Below the pieces are notes generated by a model, which made no database searches, was not told where the DNA came from, and saw only the letters and a program-made list of their open reading frames with translations. Below are positions 50,033-58,256 of a stretch of 64,000 bases of DNA, piece after piece; the stretch's first letter is position 1; the number at the start of each line of letters is the position of its first letter. A program made the translations under genes and the position numbers. Source of the stretch: a virus; IMG/VR virus record IMGVR_UViG_3300009610_000003, positions 1 to 64,000 of that record, one strand, 5' to 3'.

Positions 50033-50484
50033 TTTTCCAGTCGGTCAAGAATGAGGTTCACCCGCTCGTCGCCCAGCGCGGCCAGCCGGGTGACAATCGT
50101 CTGTAGGCTGCTCAGCACCGTGTCACCGCCATCGAACCTGTCGGTGGCGTACTGGTGGTGAGCGTCATACTTGTCGCAGCGGCGGCAATAGCGGGTGAGC
50201 CGGGCATTCACATCGGTGGCCACGGCCTTGCATTTCTGGCACTGGTAGGGACGGCGCTTGACCTCGGCCCGGAATGCCAGTTCCTCGGCCCGCGCCCGTT
50301 CCTGTCGCATGGCGAGAGCGGTCGGGGATGGCGAGTGGGTCGGAGATGGCGAGTATGGGGCCGGGGGCGCATAAGTCACGAAACCGATGTAGTCGTGATA
50401 ATTGAACTCGGCCAGCGTGATGCCCCGTTCCTTCAGATACCGGTAGACGTTCGCGTCAAGCTTCGTATCGACATCGATCACCAT
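50029..50484 (-). CDS. Unknown protein with zinc-ribbon
   Basis: The product has 151 aa from the ATG at 50484, just inside the 3' end of the polymerase gene. After a short folded start (LDANVYRYLKERGITLAEFNYHDYIGF) and a Pro/Ser linker, YQCQKCKAVATDVNARLTRYCRRCDKYDAHHQY has two C-x2-C knuckles. The end is helical. Probably DNA-associated, given the neighbours. Confidence 0.6.
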   Translation of the reverse strand: MVIDVDTKLDANVYRYLKERGITLAEFNYHDYIGFVTYAPPAPYSPSPTHSPSPTALAMRQERARAEELAFRAEVKRRPYQCQKCKAVATDVNARLTRYCRRCDKYDAHHQYATDRFDGGDTVLSSLQTIVTRLAALGDERVNLILDRLEK

Positions 50485-52457
50485 GGCTTCTTGGCCTCTC
50501 CCCAAGTGGGTCCTACCTCGAAATCGACAATCGTCGGGACGACGAGCGGCGTCGTTTCGACCATGATCGCCTGTGCCTTCTCGGCGACCGCCCGGTCGGC
50601 GGTGCTGATGTCAAGCTCGTCGTGCAGTTGCAGCATCGGCACGATGCCTTCGCGCCAGCAGGCGAGCATCGCCAGCTTGGTCTGGCGCGCGGCTGAGCCC
50701 TGAATGAGGTTGTTCAGGCTCTTGCGGGTGTCGGCCCGCCGCAGCATCGTCTTGGCCCATGGGTGGTCGGGGTTCTCGCGCCGCTTCATGGCCTCGTCGT
50801 AGCTGCACGGGCTCATCTTGTGCCCCTGCGCCTCGGCGCTCATGCGCGTGTCGAAATCGACATAGCCGCCCTCCCAGCGCGGGTAGTGCATCCGGGCACC
50901 GTCGATCAGCCTGATGTAGCCGCGCTCGTTGGCGGCCCGCTTGCATTCGTCCTCTAGGCTTTTGATGAACGGCAGGCGGTTGTGATAGTCGCGCAGCAAC
51001 TCTTCAGCTTCGGCGAGGCTCAGGCCAAGCTCTTCCGCCAGCGCCCGCTTGCCTTTGCCGTAGGTCATCGACAGGTTCAAAATCTTGGCGATGGCGCGGG
51101 GCCGGTCAACCATCTCGGCGACCATCTGGTGATAGTCGGTGCGCGGGTCGTCCAGATACCGCTGCACTGCCGCCTCAGCGCCCCGTGCACCGACCTTGGA
51201 CGCGAAGTGCACGGTCAGCCGTGGCTCCTGCTGGGAATAGTCAAGCGCCACCCAGCGCTCGCCCTCTTCCGGGAGGAAGCAGCTTCTGATCGCCACGCCG
51301 ATGTCGTCCTTGTCAGGGGAAGGCATCTGCTGAAGCGGTGGTTCCGAATAGCTGAACCGGTGCGAGCGTGTCCCCCCGGACGTGTCGCGATACTGGTGTA
51401 TCTCGGCGTGGATGCGGCCCCGGTATTCGTAGCTCAGCAGGAAGTTCTCAAGGAACTTCGACTTGGCTTCCTCGTACTTTTCAGCGACCGCACAGGCGCG
51501 CGGCAGCGGGTGGTCGTGCTTCTCCATCCAGTCTTTGGTGAAGCTCGCCTGTGAGGTCTTCTGGGTGCGCGGGAAGGCGATATGCTCGCGGCTGAACCAT
51601 TCTTCCATCTGCTTGGGCGAGCGCACCTCTTTCATGCTGGCGGCACGCTTCAGTTCCAGCAGCGAGCCGACCTCGGCCAGTGCCGCGTCGCGCTTGGCGG
51701 TGAACGCCTTCATGGTCTGTTCGATGCGGGGCATGTCCAGCCGGATGCCGCGCCGCCGCATGGCGGTCACCATGGGCAACAACGCCATCTCGGTGTCGTA
51801 GGCCCCGGTCAGGTTTTGCGCGTGCAACAGCGGTGCCGTGTGCTGCCACAGCGCCCATGTCTGCTCAGCGTCGGCGATGGCGTAGGGGGCCGCGAACTTG
51901 GCTTCCACGGCCCAGATGGCCTGAGCCGCCTTGGCGGGGTCGTAGCCCTCGCTTTCCACGGCCTGCGCCAGCAGCTTCTTGTCCTTGCCGGGAAGGCCGA
52001 TGCGATGGCAGCAATCGTCCAGCGCGTAGCTGAATTCGTTCTCGTCGGTCAACACACAGGCGGCGAGCGTGTCATCGATCTGCGCGCCGGTCAGGTCGGC
52101 CCCGCTCGTCGTCAGCCAGCCATAGTCGTAGGCGGCGTTGTGGAAGACCAGCCGGGTGGCGCTCTTGGCGATGTCGGTCACCCACTGCATGACCTCTGTC
52201 CGCGCGAAATGGTTGCCGTCAGCATGGTAGATCGGCGCATAGCCGCTGGTGCCCTCGGCGGCCCAGCTTACGCCGCAAATGTAACCTTGGCCGAAAGCCC
52301 AGCCGGGGCCTTTGCCATGCTCAAGACCCATGTCGCGGGTTTCGCAGTCAAGCACCACCACCGGATGCTGCCGCAGGTCGGGCAGTTCCGATGGTGGTTT
52401 CCAGTCGCTGTCGGGGCGGAACAAGCCAAGCTGCCCTTGTTTGAACCTCTTGGCCAC
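50478..52457 (-). CDS. polA: Family A DNA polymerase with 3'-5' exonuclease
   Basis: The protein has 659 aa. The exonuclease domain (residues ~30-215) has VVVLDCETRD, HNAAYDYGWL, and a late AIADAEQT. Polymerase motif A is WVALDYSQQEPRL (Asp406), motif B is RAIAKILNLSMTYGKG (~455-470), and motif C is LQLHDELD (~611-616). The position usually Phe or Tyr in the O-helix appears to be Leu. There is no 5'-nuclease domain, as is usual in phage T7-like and siphovirus enzymes. It should copy the phage genome, including templates with modified thymine. Confidence 0.95.
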   Translation of the reverse strand: MAKRFKQGQLGLFRPDSDWKPPSELPDLRQHPVVVLDCETRDMGLEHGKGPGWAFGQGYICGVSWAAEGTSGYAPIYHADGNHFARTEVMQWVTDIAKSATRLVFHNAAYDYGWLTTSGADLTGAQIDDTLAACVLTDENEFSYALDDCCHRIGLPGKDKKLLAQAVESEGYDPAKAAQAIWAVEAKFAAPYAIADAEQTWALWQHTAPLLHAQNLTGAYDTEMALLPMVTAMRRRGIRLDMPRIEQTMKAFTAKRDAALAEVGSLLELKRAASMKEVRSPKQMEEWFSREHIAFPRTQKTSQASFTKDWMEKHDHPLPRACAVAEKYEEAKSKFLENFLLSYEYRGRIHAEIHQYRDTSGGTRSHRFSYSEPPLQQMPSPDKDDIGVAIRSCFLPEEGERWVALDYSQQEPRLTVHFASKVGARGAEAAVQRYLDDPRTDYHQMVAEMVDRPRAIAKILNLSMTYGKGKRALAEELGLSLAEAEELLRDYHNRLPFIKSLEDECKRAANERGYIRLIDGARMHYPRWEGGYVDFDTRMSAEAQGHKMSPCSYDEAMKRRENPDHPWAKTMLRRADTRKSLNNLIQGSAARQTKLAMLACWREGIVPMLQLHDELDISTADRAVAEKAQAIMVETTPLVVPTIVDFEVGPTWGEAKKPW

Positions 52458-52460
52458 GGG

Positions 52461-52964
52461 TCAGATGCCCCGGTTCAGTTCCTGCCGCACGGCGCGCACG
52501 GCGTCGTCCATGCCCGTGTCGGCGTCGCTGGCGGCAGCGTGGTGGCCGCCGTTCTCGGGCGTGCCGCCATGACCGTTGGCAGCAACCTCTTTCGTCCGCT
52601 TGCCATAGATGTCGTGAACCCGCTGCATGGCTTCCTCGCGGGTGCAGCCCCAGCCCACGGCGAGCGCGGCGTAAAGCTCCTGCCCGTCATAGGGCCGCAC
52701 GGGCTTGCGCAGGCGGTCTGCGACGCAGCGGGCGTAACCGGCGATGTCGTCCCAGTGATCTTCGTGGCTGGGGTCGCCTGCCAGTATGCGGGCCATCTTG
52801 TGGGCGATCATATAGAGCGCGTGCCGCTGGGGGTCGGGCAGGATGGGCCAGTTGCGCTCGCGCTGCATGGCCCGCAGCATCTCCCACGTCGCCCGTGAAT
52901 TCTCGTTGAATTCGCCATGCACGGGGGCGCGCTCGCTCATCACCTTGGCGGTCTTGTCCATCAT
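52461..52964 (-). CDS. DUF6378-like protein
   Basis: The product has 167 aa. ERAPVHGEFNENSRATWEMLRAMQRERNWPILPDPQRHALYMIAHKMARILAGDPSHEDHWDDIAGYARCVADRL matches DUF6378, a small helical phage domain of unknown function, reminiscent of MazG-type nucleotide hydrolases by its 'K.ARI..G....DHW.D..GYA' core. The C-terminal ~60 residues are extra. Its place between the HD nucleotidase and the polymerase suits nucleotide metabolism. Confidence 0.65.
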   Translation of the reverse strand: MMDKTAKVMSERAPVHGEFNENSRATWEMLRAMQRERNWPILPDPQRHALYMIAHKMARILAGDPSHEDHWDDIAGYARCVADRLRKPVRPYDGQELYAALAVGWGCTREEAMQRVHDIYGKRTKEVAANGHGGTPENGGHHAAASDADTGMDDAVRAVRQELNRGI

Positions 52965-53545
52965 GCGCTTTCCTTCAGGTTGTAGCCCACGGCCCCGGTG
53001 CGCCGGTTCATCTGGTACAGCACGTCTTCGTGCCTTGCGTCGGCGCGCTCAATGAACTCATTCACGGCGTTGTAATCGTCGCGGGTCAATGTTGCCGCGA
53101 GCTTCAGGGCGGCCTGTCGCGTGCGCATGACGATGGCGATGGCGTACATATTGCCCATCAGCCGTTCCACCATGCCGAACTGCATTATTTCCAAGAGGTC
53201 GCACACCTTGATGCGGGCGATCAGGTTTGGATGCAGCGGCGGCAGTTGCGCCAGCTTCAGCTTGTCCATCTCCCGGCGTTCCAGCCGCTCAACGATGCTC
53301 TTGAGGTCGGGATTTTCCGCTTTCACGGGGAACGGGATGTCGCCGACGCCAAGCTCGCCCGCGTCGTGCAGGCGGATATAGCGTTCGACCGGGCCGCCCA
53401 GATCGCCGAAGATGGCCGCGTAGATGCAGGCCATCTGCCAGCTATGCTCAGCCACCGTCTGGGTCTGGATGGTAGGCCACGTGTGATACCTTCTGGTGCG
53501 GCCCGCGAAATACAGGTCGTCGGTCACGAAATCGGTTTGGGTCAT
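52961..53545 (-). CDS. HD-domain 5'-nucleotidase, YfbR-like
   Basis: The protein has 194 aa. HD signature: His in TVAEHSW, His-Asp in IRLHDAGELGVGDIP, and a late Asp in IKVCDLLE. The length and spacing fit YfbR-type dNMP 5'-nucleotidases. In hypermodified phages such enzymes can remove unwanted dNMPs or channel dUMP-derived pools, which fits the hydroxymethylase three genes upstream. The gene is preceded by its own shared-spacer promoter. Confidence 0.8.
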   Translation of the reverse strand: MTQTDFVTDDLYFAGRTRRYHTWPTIQTQTVAEHSWQMACIYAAIFGDLGGPVERYIRLHDAGELGVGDIPFPVKAENPDLKSIVERLERREMDKLKLAQLPPLHPNLIARIKVCDLLEIMQFGMVERLMGNMYAIAIVMRTRQAALKLAATLTRDDYNAVNEFIERADARHEDVLYQMNRRTGAVGYNLKESA

Positions 53546-53850
53546 GTAGCGTCCTCGTCAACAATGCCTCTTCCGACCTTGCTTTTACGATCCTTTTTCG
53601 TTCCGGGCAAACCTTCGGGCTCAGGTTCGTGGTCTTCCAGCCGCTCGCGCGCCTCGCGCCGCTGCCGGGGTGGCAGTTCCTTGGCCGCCGACGCAGCCCT
53701 CGTCGCCGCCGCCTGACTGACGCGGGCCAGCACTTCGACCTGACCGGTGCCGCTGCACGACAGGCACGGGTTGCCCGATACCGGGTCGGTGCCCTCGCCA
53801 GCGCACGCCTCGCAGTCGCGTACCTTCTTGATCGTCCTGAAAATGCTCAT
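53542..53850 (-). CDS. DnaJ-type zinc-finger protein
   Basis: The product has 102 aa from the ATG at 53850 (ATGA overlap). Two C-x2-C-x-G-x-G knuckles, CEACAGEG and CLSCSGTG, form one DnaJ-like zinc unit. The rest is charged and helical. Similar single-unit proteins are common in phage genomes; function unknown. Confidence 0.65.
   Translation of the reverse strand: MSIFRTIKKVRDCEACAGEGTDPVSGNPCLSCSGTGQVEVLARVSQAAATRAASAAKELPPRQRREARERLEDHEPEPEGLPGTKKDRKSKVGRGIVDEDAT
53582..53610 (-). promoter_or_regulatory. Shared-spacer promoter P4 (HD nucleotidase)
   Basis: The layout is -35 TTGCCC, 17-bp spacer ending AAAAAGGATCG, and -10 TAAAAG. It lies inside the zinc-finger gene, about 37 bp before the ATG at 53545, so it allows the polymerase set to be read independently of the hypermodification set. 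Confidence 0.6.
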
Positions 53851-54146
53851 TTCCATGTCTCCTTGACGCGCCAATGTTGAAGCAGGCGGATTTTCCCTGA
53901 CGAATTCATGCCCGCCAGTTTGACGGGGTCATCAAGGAACCCCTTGTCATGCAGCGGCTTCATGCGCGGCGAGACAGACCACTTGTCGATGTTCATCTCG
54001 GCAGCGATCTGAATTGAAGTCATGTAGCGTGGCCAGCATGTCCGCATGAAATTAAAGACATCCTCTTCCAATTTCGATTTCCCAACAATGCTTGCGGCCA
54101 GATGTGAAGTGTAGGGGTCGCCCGGTCGGGCTGATGCACTTGTCAT
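53847..54146 (-). CDS. Winged-helix DNA-binding protein
   Basis: The product has 99 aa from the ATG at 54146. DVFNFMRTCWPRYMTSIQIAAEMNIDKWSVSPRMKPLHDKGFLDD is a helix-turn-helix with wing (LAGMNSSGKIRLLQHWRV). N-terminal PGDPYTSHLAA is typical of a small phage family. It may regulate the surrounding operon. Confidence 0.65.
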   Translation of the reverse strand: MTSASARPGDPYTSHLAASIVGKSKLEEDVFNFMRTCWPRYMTSIQIAAEMNIDKWSVSPRMKPLHDKGFLDDPVKLAGMNSSGKIRLLQHWRVKETWK

Positions 54147-55129
54147 TTCTTCATCCTCCGTTTCAGCCACGCTGCCGTAGCAATTCGCCAGTCAGGCGCG
54201 GCAATTGAATGTGCCCAGTTCAGTGCTTCTTCCCAGTCATGCTCTTTGCGCAGTTTGTTCGCGAGGAACATGGGCCGCGCCGTGTTGGTCAGGAATTCAT
54301 TTCGCAGCTTCGGCACCTCGTCGGGGTCGGCGACATAGGCCCTGACATCGGCGTCGAATGTGTAGGGGTCGGTCACCAGCGGCAGCGTGCCGGGGTAGGC
54401 CGGATGACGGGACATCGCGTCAAGGCTCACCAGATGCTTGGCGCTGTCGTACATATGCCAGTTCCAAGAGAACTGGGTCATCGTGCCCATGCCGACGCCG
54501 ATGCGCGCGGCGAGGTATTCCTGCAAGATTGAGAAATGCACGACATTCGCGCCGTAGCAGCCCCAGACGATATCGTTGCTGCGGCAGGTGACGCCAAGAT
54601 CAAGCGCGTTTTTCTGAATGCGCAGGTAAATCTGGGTGTTGCAGGGGCGATCCTTTAAGCCAACGACACCCAGATCACATGGCGCGTCCCACATCTGGAT
54701 GACGGCTTGGCGGCTGGTCGGGTCGTCCTGCAAAATGCTAATTACTTTTTTCAACTGGTCTAGCGCCGTGTTGGTGTAGGCATTTGGGTTCTCGAAATGG
54801 CGACGCCACCGGTAGCCGTAGGCCCCGTGCATCTGTCCGTCTTCCTCGGCGAACCGGGCCGAGAAGTCGCCGACGAACTGGTCAAGCCATGTCGCGTCGT
54901 TCTGCCCGGCGAGCATCCACAGCGCTTCGTGTAAGTGAAATATAGGGTTTGCATCCCTGACCGGGTCGAACAGCACCCGCTGCATCGGTTGTGCATAGTT
55001 GGTGACCACCGGCCACGGCACGACGCGCACGTTACCCGCCCGCGACGGCTCAGGCACGCCGTACATATCAATCAGGGTGATTGCCTTCGGCCATGCGTCG
55101 TTGACGTTGGTCGCGTGTATCGTCCTCAT
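54143..55129 (-). CDS. Thymidylate-synthase-like dUMP hydroxymethylase
   Basis: The protein has 328 aa from the ATG at 55129 (ATGA overlap). Thymidylate synthase fold: catalytic Cys in DRPCNTQIYLRI, the nucleotide-binding CRSNDIVWGCYGANVVHFS, and FSWNWHMYDS. The 'PCNT' and 'SNDIVWGCYGAN' forms replace the PPCH and RSCD..LG.PFN of true thymidylate synthases and are typical of phage enzymes placed with base-modification genes. Predicted reaction: dUMP plus methylene-THF and water to 5-hydroxymethyl-dUMP. The neighbouring kinase and transferase support this over plain thymidylate synthesis. Confidence 0.82.
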   Translation of the reverse strand: MRTIHATNVNDAWPKAITLIDMYGVPEPSRAGNVRVVPWPVVTNYAQPMQRVLFDPVRDANPIFHLHEALWMLAGQNDATWLDQFVGDFSARFAEEDGQMHGAYGYRWRRHFENPNAYTNTALDQLKKVISILQDDPTSRQAVIQMWDAPCDLGVVGLKDRPCNTQIYLRIQKNALDLGVTCRSNDIVWGCYGANVVHFSILQEYLAARIGVGMGTMTQFSWNWHMYDSAKHLVSLDAMSRHPAYPGTLPLVTDPYTFDADVRAYVADPDEVPKLRNEFLTNTARPMFLANKLRKEHDWEEALNWAHSIAAPDWRIATAAWLKRRMKK

Positions 55130-55323
55130 ATCAGCCCTTCTCTCATCGCCAGCCATTCCGGCAGCGTCACGATGACGATGTCGCTGCCCCTTTTCCCTTC
55201 GATGTCGCACTGGCTCTTGGGTAACCAGACGGCATCTTTTTCCTCGCCGCTGTCGGACACCAGAATAGCCATGGGGGTTTCGTGGTGCAGGTGCAGTGTC
55301 AGGTCGATTGGCTCGCGGCTCAT
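55126..55323 (-). CDS. Small conserved protein in the modification operon
   Basis: The product has 65 aa (MSREPIDLTLHLHHETPMAILVSDSGEEKDAVWLPKSQCDIEGKRGSDIVIVTLPEWLAMREGLI). The 'H.ET..AIL...........WLPKS..........V..PEWLA...GL' layout is a known small phage family, often near replication genes. Function unknown. It is coupled by ATGA overlaps on both sides. Confidence 0.68.
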   Translation of the reverse strand: MSREPIDLTLHLHHETPMAILVSDSGEEKDAVWLPKSQCDIEGKRGSDIVIVTLPEWLAMREGLI

Positions 55324-55883
55324 AGTCCCAGCAACTCCATGGTCTTGGTCATCGCCTCGGCGCGTGGCAGCATGAACACGTTCAGGCCAATTTTCCGGTT
55401 GTTCCGGGTCGTGACGATCAGCGACCGGTGCTTGTTCCGGGTGTGAACCTCGTTGAACGGGTTGGGGCTTTGCGCTGCCTCGCGGCGCGCGTAGATCGAC
55501 GCCAGACACTCGTCTATCGTGGTGGCCAGCAGGATGACGGTGAGGCCCCCGGCGGCGTCCAGCTTGCGCAGGCGGGGTTTCCCCCAGCTACCCACCAGCA
55601 GCCCTTCAAACAGCACGTTCTGGCCCCGCAGGGCCTCGGCGACGATCAACGCTTCCTGATCGTTGGCCGCCCCCGGCCACGTCTGCGCGTCGCAGCCACC
55701 GGTCGCCTCATCGTAGCGCCCGATGACCGTCAGCTTGGCCTTGTCCCAGATGTAGGCCCCGACCTTGCGCCGTGGCCCGAGCGGGAGCTTGAGCGCCTTG
55801 TCCATGCCCCCGGCCCGTGCCATCGCCTCGCGGGCGATGAAGCTCTTGCCGGAACCCGACGCACCTCTCAACAGCACAATCAT
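55320..55883 (-). CDS. P-loop kinase, 5-hmdU DNA kinase-like
   Basis: The protein has 187 aa. Walker A GASGSGKS lies at residues 7-14, and a Walker-B-like hydrophobic strand is VLFEGLLVG. The fold is the small nucleotide/DNA-kinase type. In phages with complex thymines a P-loop kinase phosphorylates 5-hydroxymethyl-dU within DNA to make the leaving group for later substitution. The position next to the hydroxymethylase and aGPT-PPlase supports that assignment; sequence alone would say only P-loop kinase. Confidence 0.75.
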   Translation of the reverse strand: MIVLLRGASGSGKSFIAREAMARAGGMDKALKLPLGPRRKVGAYIWDKAKLTVIGRYDEATGGCDAQTWPGAANDQEALIVAEALRGQNVLFEGLLVGSWGKPRLRKLDAAGGLTVILLATTIDECLASIYARREAAQSPNPFNEVHTRNKHRSLIVTTRNNRKIGLNVFMLPRAEAMTKTMELLGL

Positions 55884-56320
55884 GGGCGATCCATTAGATA
55901 CTGCTTAAAGTATTCGTTGGCGAGCGCGCCCTTCCGAACCTGCTTCACGGCCTCGATTGCCTCGGCTCCGGTCAGGCCCCGCAGCCGCATCAGGGCCAAT
56001 GCCGCCACCAACCCCGAGCGGTTGCGTCCGCCCCAGCAATGCACCAGCGCGCAGCCGCCCTCCCGGATGTGGCGTTCGACACGCACGGCGGCATACTCGG
56101 CGACGATTGCCGCTTCGCCCGTGACCTTGCCGTCTGGCATGGTCTTCTGCTCGTACCAGCCCACCAGTTCGCGCACCCGCGCATCGGGCGTGTGCCACAG
56201 GTTCATCACGCCGGTAATGTCATGGTCGCCAATCAGGTAACGCACTTCGTTATCGGTCAAGGTGTGGGTTCGCGCCGACAGGTACATCCGGCCCGGCATC
56301 AACTCGTAGACCCGCATCAT
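55880..56320 (-). CDS. Dual-specificity-type phosphatase in modification operon
   Basis: The protein has 146 aa from ATG 56320 (a start 9 bp upstream is possible). The signature HCWGGRNRSG (Cys95, Arg101: C-x5-R followed by Ser) is that of cysteine-based dual-specificity phosphatases. A preceding 'ITGVMNLWHTPD' fits the family, and an Asp or other general acid upstream is plausible. It sits between the hmdU kinase and the base transferase with 4-bp overlaps, so it is translated together with them. Targets might be phosphorylated base intermediates, nucleotides or host proteins. Confidence 0.75.
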   Translation of the reverse strand: MMRVYELMPGRMYLSARTHTLTDNEVRYLIGDHDITGVMNLWHTPDARVRELVGWYEQKTMPDGKVTGEAAIVAEYAAVRVERHIREGGCALVHCWGGRNRSGLVAALALMRLRGLTGAEAIEAVKQVRKGALANEYFKQYLMDRP

Positions 56321-57318
56321 GCCGACCATTCCTTCGGATGCGCAAAGTCAGTGGTGGAAAGGTAGTTGAACCGCAGGTCTGACCACGTGTAGCCATGGTC
56401 GGCCAGCGATGCCGCCGCGTCTTTGCGCGGCTTGTCCCAGCCCATCATTTCGCCGAGATGCTTGAACGGGAACAGCTTCTTGCGCGCCTGCCAGATGGCC
56501 GATGTGTATTCCCACTCGTCCTCGGCCCGCCGGGCATATCTCAGTTCGCTGTCGTGGCTGCGGCCCGGATAGAACTTCTTGCTTTCCCAGCTTTCGCGGT
56601 ATTCGCACAGCAGCACCTGAAGCTGGAACATATCGATCTTGATGCCGTGGTCGTCGTCCAGCAGCGCCAGCGCGTCTTCGCAGCTTTCGTGCGCCAGCTT
56701 CAGGGCTTCCTTGGAATTGTCCCTGTTGCCCAGCCCCCGGTCGGGGAACAGGTAGCCGAGCGTGTGCCTCGGTGACCACGCGGCGAAGGGCCGGATGTCG
56801 GGCGTGCGCACCGGCAGGTCGTGGAAGCGCCGCAGGTATTCGATGAGCTTGATGGCCGCGTACCTGCCCACCGTCTCGATCTTCAGCACGTGTTCCCACG
56901 CGATTTCGAACCCCTCTTCCGGGGTGGCCGCGTCAAAGCACCGTTCGCACAGCTTGTCGTAGATGCCGATGAAGTGCTGGCAGTCGCGCAGGTATTCATA
57001 CATCTGGTCCGGGCGGCGCGCGGCGCGGCGTTCGATGCGCGTGGTGATGTGGCCTCGGGCAAAGGCGGTGTCCAGCCAGTGGCGCATCCACTGAGGGCTT
57101 TCCATGCACTTGCTGAAGGGCAGGCCGCGCCACAGCACCTCGCCGTAGGGCACGTTGTAGACGCCGATGTAGCAGCACCCCCGCCATATCGCTTCCTCGT
57201 CGCTAGCGGCGTCCTTGGCCATCTCGAATACCGTGGGCAACTGCGGGTCGGGGCCGCCGCTCGCAAGCTCCCACTTGCAGAACTCGGCGAAGAATTTCCG
57301 GTGTTCCTCGGTGTTCAT
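56317..57318 (-). CDS. aGPT-PPlase-type base transferase
   Basis: The protein has 333 aa from ATG 57318 (ATGA overlap). The pattern FFAEFCKWELASGGPDPQLPTVFEMAKDA...YIGVYNVPYGEVLWRGLP, KIETVGRYAAIKLIEYLRRF and ESWESKKFYPGRSHDSELRYAR matches the alpha-glutamyl/putrescinyl-thymine pyrophosphorylase superfamily. These proteins have a DNA-glycosylase-like helical fold and replace the phosphate group on modified thymine with an amine or amino acid. The likely donor cannot be read from sequence. Confidence 0.78.
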   Translation of the reverse strand: MNTEEHRKFFAEFCKWELASGGPDPQLPTVFEMAKDAASDEEAIWRGCCYIGVYNVPYGEVLWRGLPFSKCMESPQWMRHWLDTAFARGHITTRIERRAARRPDQMYEYLRDCQHFIGIYDKLCERCFDAATPEEGFEIAWEHVLKIETVGRYAAIKLIEYLRRFHDLPVRTPDIRPFAAWSPRHTLGYLFPDRGLGNRDNSKEALKLAHESCEDALALLDDDHGIKIDMFQLQVLLCEYRESWESKKFYPGRSHDSELRYARRAEDEWEYTSAIWQARKKLFPFKHLGEMMGWDKPRKDAAASLADHGYTWSDLRFNYLSTTDFAHPKEWSA

Positions 57319-58235
57319 TTCGTGAACCATGACAACTCCAATCCAAAACGCTTGCCCTGACCCTCGGTGCATTTGTCGCAGGGTTTCTGCGCCCCCCGGT
57401 CACGCGCGATCAGGTTGGCGCGCACCTCGTCGTAGGCGTCCCACAGGTCGGGAAGCGACCGTTCCGGGAAGCTCCCGATGATGTGGGCATCTCCCCAGTC
57501 ATCGCAGCAAAAGGGCACCGAGCCGTCGAACCACATCGGCATTTCTCTGAACGGCCTGACGCACATCCGGGCCAGCGGCGCAGCTACGGGTCGGACGTTT
57601 GGATAAATCTTGGATGCCCGGCCCGGCCCTACGTCAGCAAATCCACCTTGGTTGTGGTAGTGCAGGATGACGTTCTCGCGCGGCACGCGGCCTAGCTCGC
57701 TCTTGTAGGTGGTGGCGTCCTTGATGATGAGCGCCCGCCAGTTGGGGCCTCGGTAGCCGTAGGGGCTCATGGCCTCGTCGCCGAAGAACAGGTCGGCGGC
57801 ACCCTTGAACAGCACCGTGAACTCGCGCAGGCGCTTGGGTGTGTAGCAGTCGAGCAGGAAGCAGTTGACACCCTCGGCCTGCGCTTCGGCGACCCATTCC
57901 CTAAACAGCGGCAGGCCCAGCACGTTGACCAGATCGCCGTTGGTGCTGACGAGGAACTGTGCCTGCGGCAACAGCTTGCGGGCGATGCGGATGAACCTGA
58001 TGAACTGGGGGTGCATCGTCGGCTCGCCACGGTTGGCGATTTCAATTCTGACCTTCGGTTTCCAATCTCTCACGGCCCGACAATAGTCGATCCATAAGTC
58101 TTCGTGCATGAACTGGTAGGGGCCTTCGGCCCATGTCTGGTTGCGCAAGCCGCAGAAGACGCATCGCATGGTGCAGCCGCGCACGAATTCCGGCTTCAGC
58201 GTGTACGGCAGATGCCGCCCGCCTGTATTTCCCAT
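57315..58235 (-). CDS. Radical SAM / SPASM enzyme of the modification cassette
   Basis: The protein has 306 aa from the ATG at 58235, behind AAGGGGAG; an in-frame GTG at 58244 is less likely. The radical SAM cluster motif is GCTMRCVFCG (Cys21, Cys25, Cys28), followed by RIEIANRGEPTMHP. The C-terminus has extra Cys groups (MCVRPF, FCCDDWGD, PCDKC), a SPASM-like region for auxiliary iron-sulphur clusters. In phages such as Pseudomonas M6, a radical SAM enzyme rearranges an amino-acid-substituted thymine. First gene of the cassette, after a terminator. Confidence 0.82.
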   Translation of the reverse strand: MGNTGGRHLPYTLKPEFVRGCTMRCVFCGLRNQTWAEGPYQFMHEDLWIDYCRAVRDWKPKVRIEIANRGEPTMHPQFIRFIRIARKLLPQAQFLVSTNGDLVNVLGLPLFREWVAEAQAEGVNCFLLDCYTPKRLREFTVLFKGAADLFFGDEAMSPYGYRGPNWRALIIKDATTYKSELGRVPRENVILHYHNQGGFADVGPGRASKIYPNVRPVAAPLARMCVRPFREMPMWFDGSVPFCCDDWGDAHIIGSFPERSLPDLWDAYDEVRANLIARDRGAQKPCDKCTEGQGKRFGLELSWFTK

Positions 58236-58256
58236 CGAAGTCACTCCCCTTCGAAG

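Noticed and set aside
51582-52898. Long plus-strand ORF opposite the DNA polymerase (438 codons)
   Set aside because: The minus strand encodes complete polymerase motifs here; the plus-strand product is low-information and unrecognisable.
54143-55129. Ordinary thymidylate synthase
   Set aside because: The catalytic and nucleotide-binding motifs differ from standard thymidylate synthases and match phage forms found with hmdU kinases and aGPT-PPlase transferases; not excluded without a profile search.
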